Made by a program: the position numbers and the translations under genes. This document shows, piece by piece, positions 51,975-62,440 of a DNA stretch of 64,000 nt; position 1 is the first letter of the stretch; each line of letters opens with the position of its first letter. Below the pieces are notes generated by a model. That model did no database searches, was not told where the DNA came from, and worked only from the letters and a program-made list of their open reading frames with translations. Origin of the DNA: Acidiferrimicrobium sp. IK (GTDB lineage Bacteria > Actinomycetota > Acidimicrobiia > Acidimicrobiales > Palsa-688). The stretch spans positions 176,030 through 240,029 of the forward strand of contig NZ_JAIMCB010000009.1 of the NCBI RefSeq assembly GCF_025499425.1. Direction: 5' to 3'.

Positions 51975-53347
51975 GCGCGCTCCCTAATAGTCACCTGAGG
52001 ATGGACCGCACTCTTGGGGATCAGAGCCGGCCAGTAGGCCATCACGCGGCTCGGCTGAATCCGACCGCCGGCCAGCAGGCCAGTGAACCCAGGCGGGCCC
52101 ATTACTAAAGGAGCGATCTCGGCCGCGAACCTGCGTACCGTACGGTCGTCGTCCGCCCACACCGAGACCCGCAAGACGACCTCCGACGGATCCGATGCTG
52201 GCGGCGTGAGACGGCCGTGAACGGAGTTGTAGCCGACGAGATCGGTGCGGATCTGACGGAACGATAGGCCTAGTTCGTCCAACCGGGTCCGAAGGATGGA
52301 ATCCGCCAACTCCGCTTTGGCGATCGCGTCCGGCCAGGCCCAGGTGATCATCCCGGAACCCCGGAATCCATCCGGATAGGCCATCGACACTTTAAGCGAG
52401 TCGGTCGGTGAGCTGCCTTGCGCCCCTGACACCTCGACGCGGTCCTCACCTACCTCGCGCAGTCGAATACTGGTGAAGTCCGCCGTCACGTCGGGCGACA
52501 GGTACGCGGTGGGGTCCCCGATCTCGTACAGCAGCTGTTCGGTCACGGTCGCGGTCGTGACGGCTCCCCCGGTGCCGGAGTGCTTGGTGACGATGAAGGT
52601 GCCGTTGGCTCGAGCCTCGATGATCGGGTAGCCGACATGGGCCAGGTCGGGCATCTTCTCCCAACCACCCTGGAAGTTCCCGCCGCTGGCCTGGGCCCCG
52701 CATTCGATGATGTGGCCGGCGATGGTGCCCGCGCTGAGTAGGTCCCAATCGTCCCATTGCCAACCGAACTCATGCATCAGCGGGCCCAGCACGAGTCCGG
52801 GGTCGGTGCAACGTCCGGTGATCACGACGTTCGCCCCTTCGGCGAGAGCGCGTGCGATTGGCTCGGCCCCCAGATACGCGTTCGCGCTAGCTATCCGGTC
52901 TCTGACCGTGTCGAACTGCTCACCAGTTTCCATGTTTTGGAGGGATACCCCGCCCCCGAGTAGGTCGTCCAACTGCCCCATGATGTCGTCGCCCGTGATA
53001 ACACCGACGCGCAGACCGCGGATTCCTTGTTCCTCGGCAACTTCGAGCAGGGCCCGTGCACAAGCTTCCGGATTTATCCCGCCCGCGTTGGCTACTACCT
53101 TGATATTTCGTTCTATGCACTCTCGCATGATCTCGGACATCAGCCCGACGAAATCCTTGGCGTACCCGGCAGTCGCGTCGCGCTCATACTGCTTCCGGAG
53201 CACTGACATGGTGATTTCCGCCAGGTAATCTAGAGTCAGGTATTCGATGTCGCCACCTCTAACCTGGGCGACCGGTGCCGAGGGGCTGTCGCCCCAGAAG
53301 GCTTGCCCGTTCGCAACCCTGACCGTCTTCAATTCATCTCTCCTCAT
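51971..53347 (-). CDS. AtuA-family protein (DUF1446), acyclic terpene utilisation type
   Basis: 458 residues from ATG 53,347, which overlaps the phosphotransacetylase gene by 14 bases. Features: YLTLDYLAEITMSVLRKQY, KVVANAGGINPEACARALLE, NAYLGAEPIARALAEGANVV, TGRCTDPGLVLGPLMHEFGW and IECGAQASGGNFQGGW. AtuA is essential for growth on citronellol-type compounds in pseudomonads, but its reaction is not known. Together with the carboxylase, dehydrogenase, hydratase and ligase, it marks the operon as atu-like. The usual C-terminal domain is encoded by the next gene. Confidence 0.8.
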   Translation of the reverse strand: MRRDELKTVRVANGQAFWGDSPSAPVAQVRGGDIEYLTLDYLAEITMSVLRKQYERDATAGYAKDFVGLMSEIMRECIERNIKVVANAGGINPEACARALLEVAEEQGIRGLRVGVITGDDIMGQLDDLLGGGVSLQNMETGEQFDTVRDRIASANAYLGAEPIARALAEGANVVITGRCTDPGLVLGPLMHEFGWQWDDWDLLSAGTIAGHIIECGAQASGGNFQGGWEKMPDLAHVGYPIIEARANGTFIVTKHSGTGGAVTTATVTEQLLYEIGDPTAYLSPDVTADFTSIRLREVGEDRVEVSGAQGSSPTDSLKVSMAYPDGFRGSGMITWAWPDAIAKAELADSILRTRLDELGLSFRQIRTDLVGYNSVHGRLTPPASDPSEVVLRVSVWADDDRTVRRFAAEIAPLVMGPPGFTGLLAGGRIQPSRVMAYWPALIPKSAVHPQVTIRERA

Positions 53348-54377
53348 GATAGTGGGCTCCCGGGGCCTCTCGGTCCTGTAGCACGTATAGCAGCATTCCA
53401 ACAGTGGTCACGATGTCGTCCACACTGCATCCGCGTGAGACGTCTGCGAATGGCCGAGCGAGGCCTTGCAGGAAGGCTCGTGCTTGGGCACCCCCAAGCT
53501 GTTCCGCTACCTTGTAGGCGATGTTGGCCGAGTCGAGGCTCGGGAATACGAGAACATTCGCCGAGCCTCCCACCGCTCCTGATGCGGATTTCCGAGCGGC
53601 GACGGCACCAGACACGGCCGCGTCGAACTGCAGCTCCCCGTCCACGACTTCGTCGGGGAAAGACCGCTGGAACAGACGAAGTGCCTCCCGTACCCGATCT
53701 ACGTGCAGGGATTTGGAACTGCCCTTGGTGGAAAACGACAGGAACCCAATCCGTGGCTCGGTCCGCATCAACGACCGCCATGACTGGGCCGTGGCAGCAG
53801 CAATATCCACGAGTTGCTCCACCGTTGGCATGGGAGTTACGACAGCGTCGGCGAAGACGAGCGTGCCCCCCGACCCGACGTCCGGCCGCTGGGTGTCGAG
53901 GAAGACGGCACCACTGACGGTGGTTCGCCCCGGCGCCACTCCGATATATGACATTCCGGCACGGAGCATGTCCGCGCTGCTCGTCCGAGCCCCTCCGATG
54001 GCCGCGTCGACCCATCCGGAACGGACGAGCATCGCACTCGCATTGGCACGAGTCGACAGGAACTCAGTGTCGAAACCCGCCTCTATGGCAGGGCGCCCGA
54101 ATTCGTCGAGCTGGTTGTCGCGCAACACCTCGTCATTCACGTCGAGCATTTCGACTGCGCTGAGGTCCAGGCCGAGACTGCGGGCAGTGATCAACATCTC
54201 AGACACGCGACCTAACACCACCGGACGACACAACCCCACGTCCCCCGCGGCGATAGCAGCTCTCAGCATCCGCGTGTCCTCACCCTCGAAGAATAGGACC
54301 CGCGTCGACGAGGACACGTTCTTGACGTCCCTCCATGCGGTGCCTATTCCATGGGGAGCGACCCCAGCCTTATTCAC
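53334..54377 (-). CDS. phosphate acetyl/acyltransferase (Pta family)
   Basis: 347 residues from ATG 54,377, overlapping the ligase gene by eight bases. The C-terminal part is diagnostic: ANVLVFPSLDSANIAYKVAE, LGGAQARAFLQGLARPFADV and SRGCSVDDIVTTVGML (Ser and Arg of the phosphate site). Such enzymes interconvert acyl-CoA and acyl phosphate. It is not part of described atu clusters and may recover energy from acetyl- or another acyl-CoA; no kinase gene lies in the window, so the acyl phosphate would need a kinase elsewhere. The N-terminal half is less conserved than in PtaA. Confidence 0.75.
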   Translation of the reverse strand: MNKAGVAPHGIGTAWRDVKNVSSSTRVLFFEGEDTRMLRAAIAAGDVGLCRPVVLGRVSEMLITARSLGLDLSAVEMLDVNDEVLRDNQLDEFGRPAIEAGFDTEFLSTRANASAMLVRSGWVDAAIGGARTSSADMLRAGMSYIGVAPGRTTVSGAVFLDTQRPDVGSGGTLVFADAVVTPMPTVEQLVDIAAATAQSWRSLMRTEPRIGFLSFSTKGSSKSLHVDRVREALRLFQRSFPDEVVDGELQFDAAVSGAVAARKSASGAVGGSANVLVFPSLDSANIAYKVAEQLGGAQARAFLQGLARPFADVSRGCSVDDIVTTVGMLLYVLQDREAPGAHYHEER

Positions 54378-56031
54378 CCGCTTTGATCCCTAGGGCTTCG
54401 ACATATTGATGCTGAAGCACGAATTTCTTGACCTTGCCCGCCGGGGTCAGGGGATACTCGGAGACGAACTGAACGTAGCGAGGCACCTTAAAACTGGCGA
54501 GCCGTCCACGGCAGTAATCGATCAGTTCCGCTTCGGTCGCCTCATGACCTTCCTTCAGCTGGACCACCGCAAGGCCCACCTCCCCGTACTTCTCATCCGG
54601 CACGCCGACGAGATAGGCGTCTTGGACGGCAGGGTGAGTCCGCATAAACGCTTCTACCTCCGCTGGAGCAACGTTCTCCCCCCCGACGATGTACAGGTCC
54701 TTCAGCCGACCCGTGATGTAATAAAAGCCGTCTGTGTCCCGCCTGACCATGTCCCCGGTGTGTAACCAGCCGTCCTCGTCGATCGCTTTGGACGTCTCCC
54801 GAGGCATCTTGTAGTAGCCCTGCATGACGTTGGGCCCTCGAGTACATAGCTCGCCATCCACTCCTGGTGCCACTTCGTCCCCAGTGGCTGGGTCGATGAC
54901 CTTGGCTTCACATCCCTTGGGGCGGCCCACAGAGCCAACTCGCTGGGTGAGGGGATCGGTCCGGCTGGAAATGCTGATCAGCGGCGAACTCTCGGTCATG
55001 CCCAGTCCGATGATCAGCGTCAGCCCGAAGGCCTCCTCCACCGCCTTGCACGTTTCGACAGGGCACGGCGCGCCCGCCATGAACGCCATCCTCAATGAGC
55101 TGAAATCCAAATCCTGAAGGCTCGAATCGTGCAGCATCGTGATGTAGATGGTAGGCACGCCCCCAGTATGAGTGCAGTTTTCCTCAGCCAAGATGCGCAG
55201 GGCTAGGGGAGGAACAAAACGGTCCATGGAGATCAGCGTGGATTCCCTTTGTAGAGCGCTCAGCAGGCCAAGAACACAACCACCGTTGTGGAAGAACGGA
55301 ATTGGAATGAGATACCTGCTGTCGTCATCAAGCTCCATTGCCTCGCTGAAGTGCCACGCGTTCTCCAGGAGATTCGCGTGAGACAGCAGACAACCCTTCG
55401 GCTCCCCGGTGGTGCCCGAGGTGTACATGATCATGAGCGTGTCGCTGGGCTTGACGTTGGCTGCGAGCTTGAGAATCTCCTCGTCACTGAGGGAGCGCCC
55501 GGCATTTACCAGCTCGTCGAGCGTGATGACTCCGGTCAGACTGCGGTCCCCCACGCAGACTACGTCCCGCAGCATCGGAAACCGGTCAAATCGACCGTCG
55601 CCGCCGGCATCGGAGCCGTCTAACTTAGGCAACAGATTCTGAAGGGTTTGCTCGTAGTCGACATTGAGGAATCGCGGAGTGTAGATCAGAGCCACCGAAT
55701 CAGACTGCCGAAGCAGATACTCGAACTCGGACTGCCGATAGAAGGAGTTCGCTGGCACGAAGACAGCTCCGAGCATCGCGGTAGCGTGCTGGAACAGCAC
55801 CCACTCGATACTGTTTGGCAGCCATACCACGACGTGGTCTCCATGACCAATGCCCCGCGAACTCAACCCCTTGGCGATCTCCACGGCCTGCAAGTAGAGC
55901 TGGTCGTAGGTCAGGCGCCGCACCCGCTTGCCGTCGTCTTCATAGCAGACAACCGCTTCTCGTTGGGAATTGTGCTCTCGCGCGGCGACGAGACGGTCCA
56001 CCAGGGTATCGGAGGCATTCATTACGGGCAC
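54370..56031 (-). CDS. AMP-forming acyl-CoA ligase, first gene of the atu-like operon
   Basis: 553 residues from ATG 56,031 (or ATG 56,022). Motifs: MIMYTSGTTGEPKGCLLSHA (ATP loop), IIGLGMTESSPLISI (A5), LHTGDMVRRDTDGFYYITGR (A7), LYIVGGENVAPAEVE (A8) and the catalytic Lys in LTPAGKVKKFVLQ. It is the likely entry enzyme that makes the CoA ester of the terpenoid-like or branched acid (role of AtuH). The gene and those after it are lower in GC than the biotin genes next door. Confidence 0.82.
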   Translation of the reverse strand: MPVMNASDTLVDRLVAAREHNSQREAVVCYEDDGKRVRRLTYDQLYLQAVEIAKGLSSRGIGHGDHVVVWLPNSIEWVLFQHATAMLGAVFVPANSFYRQSEFEYLLRQSDSVALIYTPRFLNVDYEQTLQNLLPKLDGSDAGGDGRFDRFPMLRDVVCVGDRSLTGVITLDELVNAGRSLSDEEILKLAANVKPSDTLMIMYTSGTTGEPKGCLLSHANLLENAWHFSEAMELDDDSRYLIPIPFFHNGGCVLGLLSALQRESTLISMDRFVPPLALRILAEENCTHTGGVPTIYITMLHDSSLQDLDFSSLRMAFMAGAPCPVETCKAVEEAFGLTLIIGLGMTESSPLISISSRTDPLTQRVGSVGRPKGCEAKVIDPATGDEVAPGVDGELCTRGPNVMQGYYKMPRETSKAIDEDGWLHTGDMVRRDTDGFYYITGRLKDLYIVGGENVAPAEVEAFMRTHPAVQDAYLVGVPDEKYGEVGLAVVQLKEGHEATEAELIDYCRGRLASFKVPRYVQFVSEYPLTPAGKVKKFVLQHQYVEALGIKAGE

Positions 56032-56269
56032 CGCTCTGTTCTGTCGACTATACAGCCATTCGATTGCTGGTCGAAAATCCTACTCCTGGTTGACCTTCAA
56101 GTCAAGCCGACCGGACGCAAGCGCGACCCGCTTGCATGAGCGCGGCGAGGGCCACCAGCTCGGCGGAGATGGCCCGCCGTTCGACGTCGCCGACGGGATG
56201 GTCCTTGGCGGTCACGCCCTGGACGGTATGAGCCGGGGCCGGCACCGGGTAGGGCCGGAAGGCCCGACG

Positions 56270-57262
56270 TCAGCCGAGCGGCGAAGCGCTCGGCTCGAGC
56301 CGTCCGGTCCGCTCTGGCGTGGCGGTCTGCGTGTCCAGGCGACACAGAAGGTCCCGGTCGTGGTCCTCGCCCGGGTTGGCCGTGGTGAGAAGCTTGTCGC
56401 CGAGGAACACGCTGCTGGCGCCGGCGTGGAGACAAAGGGCCTGCAGCTCGTCGGTCATCTGGGCCCGCCCCGCGGACAGGCGCACGACGGAGCCGGGCAT
56501 CATCAGCCGGGCCGCGGCGACGGTTCGGACCAGCTCTAGGGGGTCGAGGTCCTCGGCGCCGAACAGCGGCGTCCCCGGGACCTGCACGAGGAGGTTGATC
56601 GGCACGCTCTCGGGGTGCGGGTCGAGGCGGGCCAGCTGCACCAGCAGCCCGGCCCGGTCCCGCCGGCTCTCGCCCATCCCGACGATGCCCCCGCAGCACA
56701 GCTTCACGCCGGCGTCTCGGACGTTGGCCAACGTCTCGAGCCGGTCGCCGTAGGTGCGGGTGGTGATGATCTCACCGTAGAACTCCGGCGAGGTGTCCAG
56801 GTTGTGGTTGTAGAAGTCCAGGCCCGCGTCGGCCAGCCGCTGCGCCTGGCCCGCCGCCAGCATCCCGAGGGTCACGCAGGTCTCCATCCCGAGAGCCTTG
56901 ACCGCTTCGACCGCGGCGGCCACCTCGCCCACCTGGCGGTCCGTCGGTGACCGCCACGCCGCCCCCATGCAAAAGCGGGTCGCGCCAGCGGCCTGGGCCT
57001 GGCGGGCCGCGGCCACGATGTCGTCGGGGGCCATGAGCCGCTCAGGCTTGAGGTCGGTGTTCCATTTCGCCGACTGAGGGCAGTAAGCGCAGTCCTCGGG
57101 GCACGCCCCGGTCTTGACCGACAGCAGGATGGCCGCCTCGACGACGTGAGGGTCGAACCGCTCGCGGTGCGCGGCGTGGGCTTCGAAGAGCAGATCGTGG
57201 AACGGTCGCCCGATCAGCTCTTCGGCCTGGTCGACGGTCCAGTCGTGGCGGAGGGTAACCAT
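56270..57262 (-). CDS. bioB: biotin synthase
   Basis: 330 residues from ATG 57,262. A radical-SAM enzyme that inserts sulfur into dethiobiotin. The 4Fe-4S cluster site is C54-PED-C58-AY-C61 ([18 protein letters not shown]), followed by [42 protein letters not shown] (cluster ligand region) and [11 protein letters not shown]. The downstream Arg of the 2Fe-2S site is in [10 protein letters not shown]. The frame opens earlier at 57,370, but the conserved start is at 57,262. It is divergent from bioFD, with 119 bases between. Confidence 0.92.
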   Translation of the reverse strand: MVTLRHDWTVDQAEELIGRPFHDLLFEAHAAHRERFDPHVVEAAILLSVKTGACPEDCAYCPQSAKWNTDLKPERLMAPDDIVAAARQAQAAGATRFCMGAAWRSPTDRQVGEVAAAVEAVKALGMETCVTLGMLAAGQAQRLADAGLDFYNHNLDTSPEFYGEIITTRTYGDRLETLANVRDAGVKLCCGGIVGMGESRRDRAGLLVQLARLDPHPESVPINLLVQVPGTPLFGAEDLDPLELVRTVAAARLMMPGSVVRLSAGRAQMTDELQALCLHAGASSVFLGDKLLTTANPGEDHDRDLLCRLDTQTATPERTGRLEPSASPLG

Positions 57263-57278
57263 CGCAGAGAGTCTGTCC

Positions 57279-57297
57279 GTGCCGTCCGGACCGGCAC
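57279..57297. promoter_or_regulatory. inverted repeat between bioB and bioF
   Basis: GTGCCG, seven bases, CGGCAC, 16 bases upstream of the bioB start in the only control region shared by bioB and bioFD. It could be an operator or a hairpin; it does not match a biotin-repressor site that I know. Confidence 0.3.
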
Positions 57298-57381
57298 AAA
57301 CCTGCGTCGGGGGGCCCGCCCGTCGCGGACGGACCGGCGCGAATGGACTGCGGCGGGAGGCGGGTGCCATGGTGACCCGCC

Positions 57382-58511
<1,130 letters not shown>

Positions 58512-58515
<4 letters not shown>

Positions 58516-59201
58516 GCGACCACCAGACCGGACCCGCCCACCGGACCGGACCCGCCGGCAGGCCGGCCAGGCTGGTGGCGGTGGTAGGGACCGGCACCGA
58601 GGTGGGCAAGACGTGGGTCACCCGCGAGGCAGCCGCCGGTCTGGTCGCGGCCGGCCGGTCGGGTGGTGTCGGGGTCGCGGTCCGCAAACCGGCCCAGTCG
58701 TTCGACGCCGACCGCTCCGGGGCGCCGCTCGAGCCGACCGACGCCGACCTCCTCGCCGAGGCAACCGGAGAGGACCGCCTCGCGGTCTGCCCAGCCCACC
58801 GGTGGTACCCGCTGCCCATGGCGCCGCCGATGGCCGCCGACGCGCTCGGCCGGCCGCCGATCGCCGTCGCTGACCTCCTCGACGAGCTGCAGTGGGCGCC
58901 GGGGACCGAGCTCGGGCTGGTCGAAACCGCCGGCGGGGTGCGCTCGCCGCTCGCCCACGACGCGGACGGCGCGACCTTCGCCCGGCTGCTGCGGCCCGAT
59001 CTGACCGTCCTCGTCGCCGACGCCGGGCTGGGGACCATCAACGCGGTCCGCCTGTCACTGGCCGCCCTGGCCCCCCTCGACGTGATCGTCGTCCTCAACC
59101 GCTACGACCCCGGTGACGACCTGCACGTCCGCAACCGGGACTGGCTGGTCGAGCGCGACGGGTACCGGGTGGTGACCGAGCCCAGGCAACTGGATCTCTG
59201 A
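58512..59201 (+). CDS. bioD: dethiobiotin synthetase
   Basis: 229 residues from GTG 58,512 in a GTGA overlap with bioF. The P-loop is VVGTGTEVGKTWVTREAAA (BioD form GTxTxxGKT), then RKPAQSF, LVETAGGVRSPLAHD and VVLNRYDP. It closes the ureido ring of diaminopelargonate using CO2 and ATP. The bioA gene follows convergently after 59 bases. Confidence 0.88.
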
Positions 59202-59260
59202 CAGCAGCTGGGTTTCTGCCGGCGCTGGGTGTTGGCCTGTTGGCCGACGCCGCCGGCGGG

Positions 59261-60565
59261 TCAGGCGGGACCGACGTCGCGTGCCACCGCGACCATCGCC
59301 CCGGCGATGCGGGCGACGTCGTCGTCGGACGCGACGTAGGGCGGCATGGCGTAGACCAACCGCCCGAAGGGTCGAAGCCACACGCCGCGTGCGACGAACG
59401 TCTCTTGCATCGCGGCCATCGGCAGGGCCTGTTCCAGCTCGATGACACCGATGGCGCCGAGCACCCGCACGTCGACCACGTTGGGCAGCCCCACCGCGGC
59501 CGCCAGGCCTTCCCGCAGCCCGGCCTCGATACCCCCGACTCGTGACTGCCACGGCCCGTCGAGGAGGAGCCGGATCGAGGCCAGCGCCACCGCGCACCCT
59601 AGAGGGTTGCCCATGAAGGTCGGCCCGTGCATCAAGGCCCCGGATTCGGCGTGGCTCACCCAGTGGGCCACCTCCGGGGTGCAAAGCGTGGCGGCCATCG
59701 ACATGTATCCGCCGGTCATCGCCTTGCCCACGCACATGATGTCGGGCGCGACGCCGGCGTGGTCGCAGCCGAACAGCTCGCCGCTTCGTCCGAAGCCGGT
59801 GGCGATCTCGTCAGCGATGAGCAGCACGCCGTGCTCGTCGCACAGCGCCCGGACGCCGGCGAGGTAGCCCGGGGCGTAGAAGCGCATGCCGCCGGCGCCC
59901 TGAACCACCGGCTCGAGGATCACCGCCGCCACCTCCTCCCGGTGGTCGGCGAGCAGCGCGGCCAGCGGTTCGAGGTCCTCGCCGGTGCAGGTTTCCCCAA
60001 AGCGCGGCGTCGGCGCCGGCGCGAACAGCTGCTGCTGGAGGGACGCGCTGAACATGTGGTGCATTCCCGTCTCCGGGTCGCACACCGCCATCGCCCCGAG
60101 GGTGTCACCGTGGTATCCGGAGCGCACCGTGACCAGGCGGTGCTTCGCGGGGCGGCCCCGTCCGAGCCAGTACTGCAGCGCCATCTTCATCGCCACTTCG
60201 ACCGACACCGACCCCGAGTCGCAGAAGAAGACGTGACCCAAGCCGCCGGGGGTGATGTCCACCAGCAGCTCCGCCAGCTCCACCGCCGGCCGGTGGGTGA
60301 GGCCTCCGAACATCACGTGGGCCATCGCATCGAGCTGGGCCCGTAGCGCGTCGTCGAGCACCGGGTGGCGGTACCCGTGGATCGCCGCCCACCACGACGA
60401 CATGCCGTCCACCAGCTCCCGGCCGTCGGCCAGACGTAGGCGGGTCCCTTGCGCGCCGATCACCTCCAGCGGGGCCAGCGCCGCGGGCATGGGAGCGTAC
60501 GGGTGCCACACCGTCCCGCGGTCGCGGGCAATCAGGTCGCCAGCAGTCAGGTCCGAGACGTCCAC
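59261..60565 (-). CDS. bioA: adenosylmethionine-8-amino-7-oxononanoate aminotransferase
   Basis: 434 residues from GTG 60,565. Class III PLP aminotransferase with the BioA marks: [65 protein letters not shown] [37 protein letters not shown] and the PLP lysine in [17 protein letters not shown]. It moves an amino group from S-adenosylmethionine to 8-amino-7-oxononanoate. With bioB, bioF and bioD the late biotin pathway is complete here; the early pimeloyl genes are not in the window. Confidence 0.92.
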   Translation of the reverse strand: MDVSDLTAGDLIARDRGTVWHPYAPMPAALAPLEVIGAQGTRLRLADGRELVDGMSSWWAAIHGYRHPVLDDALRAQLDAMAHVMFGGLTHRPAVELAELLVDITPGGLGHVFFCDSGSVSVEVAMKMALQYWLGRGRPAKHRLVTVRSGYHGDTLGAMAVCDPETGMHHMFSASLQQQLFAPAPTPRFGETCTGEDLEPLAALLADHREEVAAVILEPVVQGAGGMRFYAPGYLAGVRALCDEHGVLLIADEIATGFGRSGELFGCDHAGVAPDIMCVGKAMTGGYMSMAATLCTPEVAHWVSHAESGALMHGPTFMGNPLGCAVALASIRLLLDGPWQSRVGGIEAGLREGLAAAVGLPNVVDVRVLGAIGVIELEQALPMAAMQETFVARGVWLRPFGRLVYAMPPYVASDDDVARIAGAMVAVARDVGPA

Positions 60566-61018
60566 GGGGGCAGTCTGCCAGGCGCCCCGCCACCCTCGAT
60601 CGCCTGGCCCGGGGAGGCCCGTCCGGCCCCGGGGCGGCGGCTTGCCTACTCTGCTCCTCCGTGGCCGTCGCGGTGGGTTGCTCGGATCCCGCCCCCGCGA
60701 GGCGGTGGACGAGCCGGGGAAGGGCCGGCCAGGGCGACCAGCGCCACCCGCAGGTTGAGTACTTGGGCTATCTGGCGGACCGGAACTACTCGGTTCAGAT
60801 CAGTAGCTCATGGCCGCCTGTGGCGGCCTCCTGCGGACCATGAAATGCTGTGGGGGTCGTCTGCTGTGACGCCGGCTTCGTCTTGGTGCCAGGAGCCCGT
60901 AGATCAGTATGGCGCGGGGGCCCGGTCGGCACCTCGGACTGCTGCCATCGAGCGCGACGGTCAGATTCGTTGATCGTGACGGGCCCTCCTGCAGGCGGCG
61001 CCGCGAGCGATCAGGGAG
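60566..61018. other. about 450 bases between bioA and IS110, no gene recognised
   Basis: Includes the upstream region of bioA and the left part of the IS110 element. A small open frame at 60,661-60,843 has no family features. The left end of IS110 is not evident because these elements lack clear inverted repeats. Confidence 0.45.
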
Positions 61019-61952
61019 GTGGAGGTGGCCAGGACCAAGCCGCAGGTGGAGGAGCTGGATGTCCTCATCGAGCGTTGTGCGGGGATCGACGTGGGCCAAG
61101 CGGAGGTGGTGGTCTGCGCCCGGGTGCCCGGCGATGACGGCAAGACCAACCGGCTGATCGAGACGTTCGGCACGACGGTCCCGGATCTTTTGGCGCTCGG
61201 TGACTGGCTGGGCGGACTGGGGGTGACCGACGTCGCGATGGAGTCGACCGGGGTGTATTGGAAGCCCGTCTACTACCTGCTCGAGGACGCATTCGCCGTG
61301 ATGGTGGTCAACGCCGCGCACATCAAGCACGTGCCCGGCCGCAAGACCGACACCATCGACGCCGCGTGGATCGCGTTGCTGCTGTCTCGCGGGCTGCTGC
61401 GGGGCAGTTTCGTGCCGCCGGTGCCGATCCGCGAACTGCGGGATCTGACCCGGTATCGCAAGGCGCTCACCAACGAGCGCTCGTCGGAAGTGAACCGGAT
61501 CCACAAGACCCTCGAGGACGCCGGCGTGAAGCTGTCCAGCGTGGCAACCGACGTGATGGGCGCCTCCGGGCGCGACATGATGCGCGCGTTGATCGCGGGC
61601 AGCGCCGATCCCGAGGCGCTCGCCGAGCTGGCCCGGGGCAAGCTGCGGGCGAAGCTGCCCGCCCTGCGCAAGGCGTTGACCTCCCGCTTCCGTGAGCATC
61701 ACGCCTTCTTGTTGGAGCGGATGCTGACCCACGTCGAGGACCTCGAAGCAGATATCAAGGCGATCAGCGAGCGGATCGAGGCGGCGTGCGCCCCTTTCGC
61801 CGTCCACGACCTGGGCCGGGACCACGCCGGTCGAGTACGAAAACCTGTACCGTCAAACCCTGCCAGCCCCACCAACCGGTGTCGCTGTGTGACAACCCAG
61901 CCTCCGACAAACCCAGGGCAGTTCACGGTTGTTGATTTTCCGGACAGTCCCG
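61019..61952 (+). mobile_element. IS110-family element, truncated on the right
   Basis: Carries the N-terminal two-thirds of the transposase; the right end is replaced by the 488 bp ligase fragment that starts at 61,953. The last recognisable transposase codons are near 61,810, and 61,810-61,952 is unassigned. Confidence 0.65.
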
Positions 61953-61960
61953 GAGGGTAG
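61019..61960 (+). pseudogene. IS110-family transposase, C-terminal domain missing
   Basis: Starts at GTG 61,019 behind CAGGGAGG. The RuvC-like DEDD domain is complete: CAGIDVGQAEVVVCARV (Asp), DVAMESTGVYWKPVYYLLED (Glu) and GRKTDTIDAAWIALLL (the two later Asp residues), followed by the helical linker (RELRDLTRYRKALTNERSSE, HHAFLLERMLTHVEDLEADI). The Transposase_20 domain with the catalytic Ser is absent: after ERIEAACAPF the frame runs into foreign sequence until TAG at 61,958-61,960. Not active. Confidence 0.8.
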
Positions 61961-62440
61961 ACGTTGAGGCCGCTGCTCACGATCATGTCATTCTTACGGT
62001 CGACGATGGTGATGTACCCCTCGGGGTCACGGATGGCGAGGTCTCCCATTTTGAACCATCCGTCCTCGTAGGCTTGAGCGGTCGCCTCAGGCTGGTTCCA
62101 GTAGCGCACGGAGGCCGCGTCGCCACGTACCCATATCTCGCCCATCTCACCGACGGGCACCTCATGGCCATCGTCGTCTACGAGACGGACGTCGAAAAAG
62201 GGGACCGGCCGTCCACATGAGGACAGGCGCTCGGGGTTGTGCTCGAGTGCGCGGACGTGCTCGTCGGGATAAAGGATCGTATTGTAAACGGTGCCGCCTT
62301 CGGTCGAGCCGTAGCCCTGCAGGAAGATCGGCCCGAATACCTCCATCGCCTTGGACAGCGCGGTCGGCGATATCGGCGCGCCAGAGTAATAGATCACCTT
62401 CAGGCTTGATAGGTTGGCCGCTGCCGCGGAGGGGTGGGTG
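61953..62440 (-). pseudogene. 488 bp fragment of the 37.8 kb acyl-CoA ligase gene (repeat unit 2)
   Basis: Nearly identical to 38,124-38,611 in the same orientation; it encodes the middle of the ligase from LKVIYYSGAPISPTALS through GYGSTEGGTVYN and MGDLAIRDPEGYITIVDRK to MIVSSGLNVYP, where unit 1 has MIVSGGLNVYP. The left edge joins the truncated IS110 and the right edge joins IS66 exactly. The Gly to Ser change in the A8 motif is the one difference seen. Confidence 0.9.

Noticed and set aside
56102..56245. 47-codon frame in phase right after the bioB stop, GTG start, with DVERRAISAELVALAALMQ
   Set aside because: It could be a small accessory gene, but I do not recognise it, it lacks the Cys-rich character of the biotin synthase auxiliary protein BsaP, and it has no clear ribosome site.
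60661..60843. Small frame with TACTCT upstream of its GTG, resembling a leaderless lipoprotein start
   Set aside because: The N-terminus has no charged residues or signal-peptide core, and the rest has no recognisable features.
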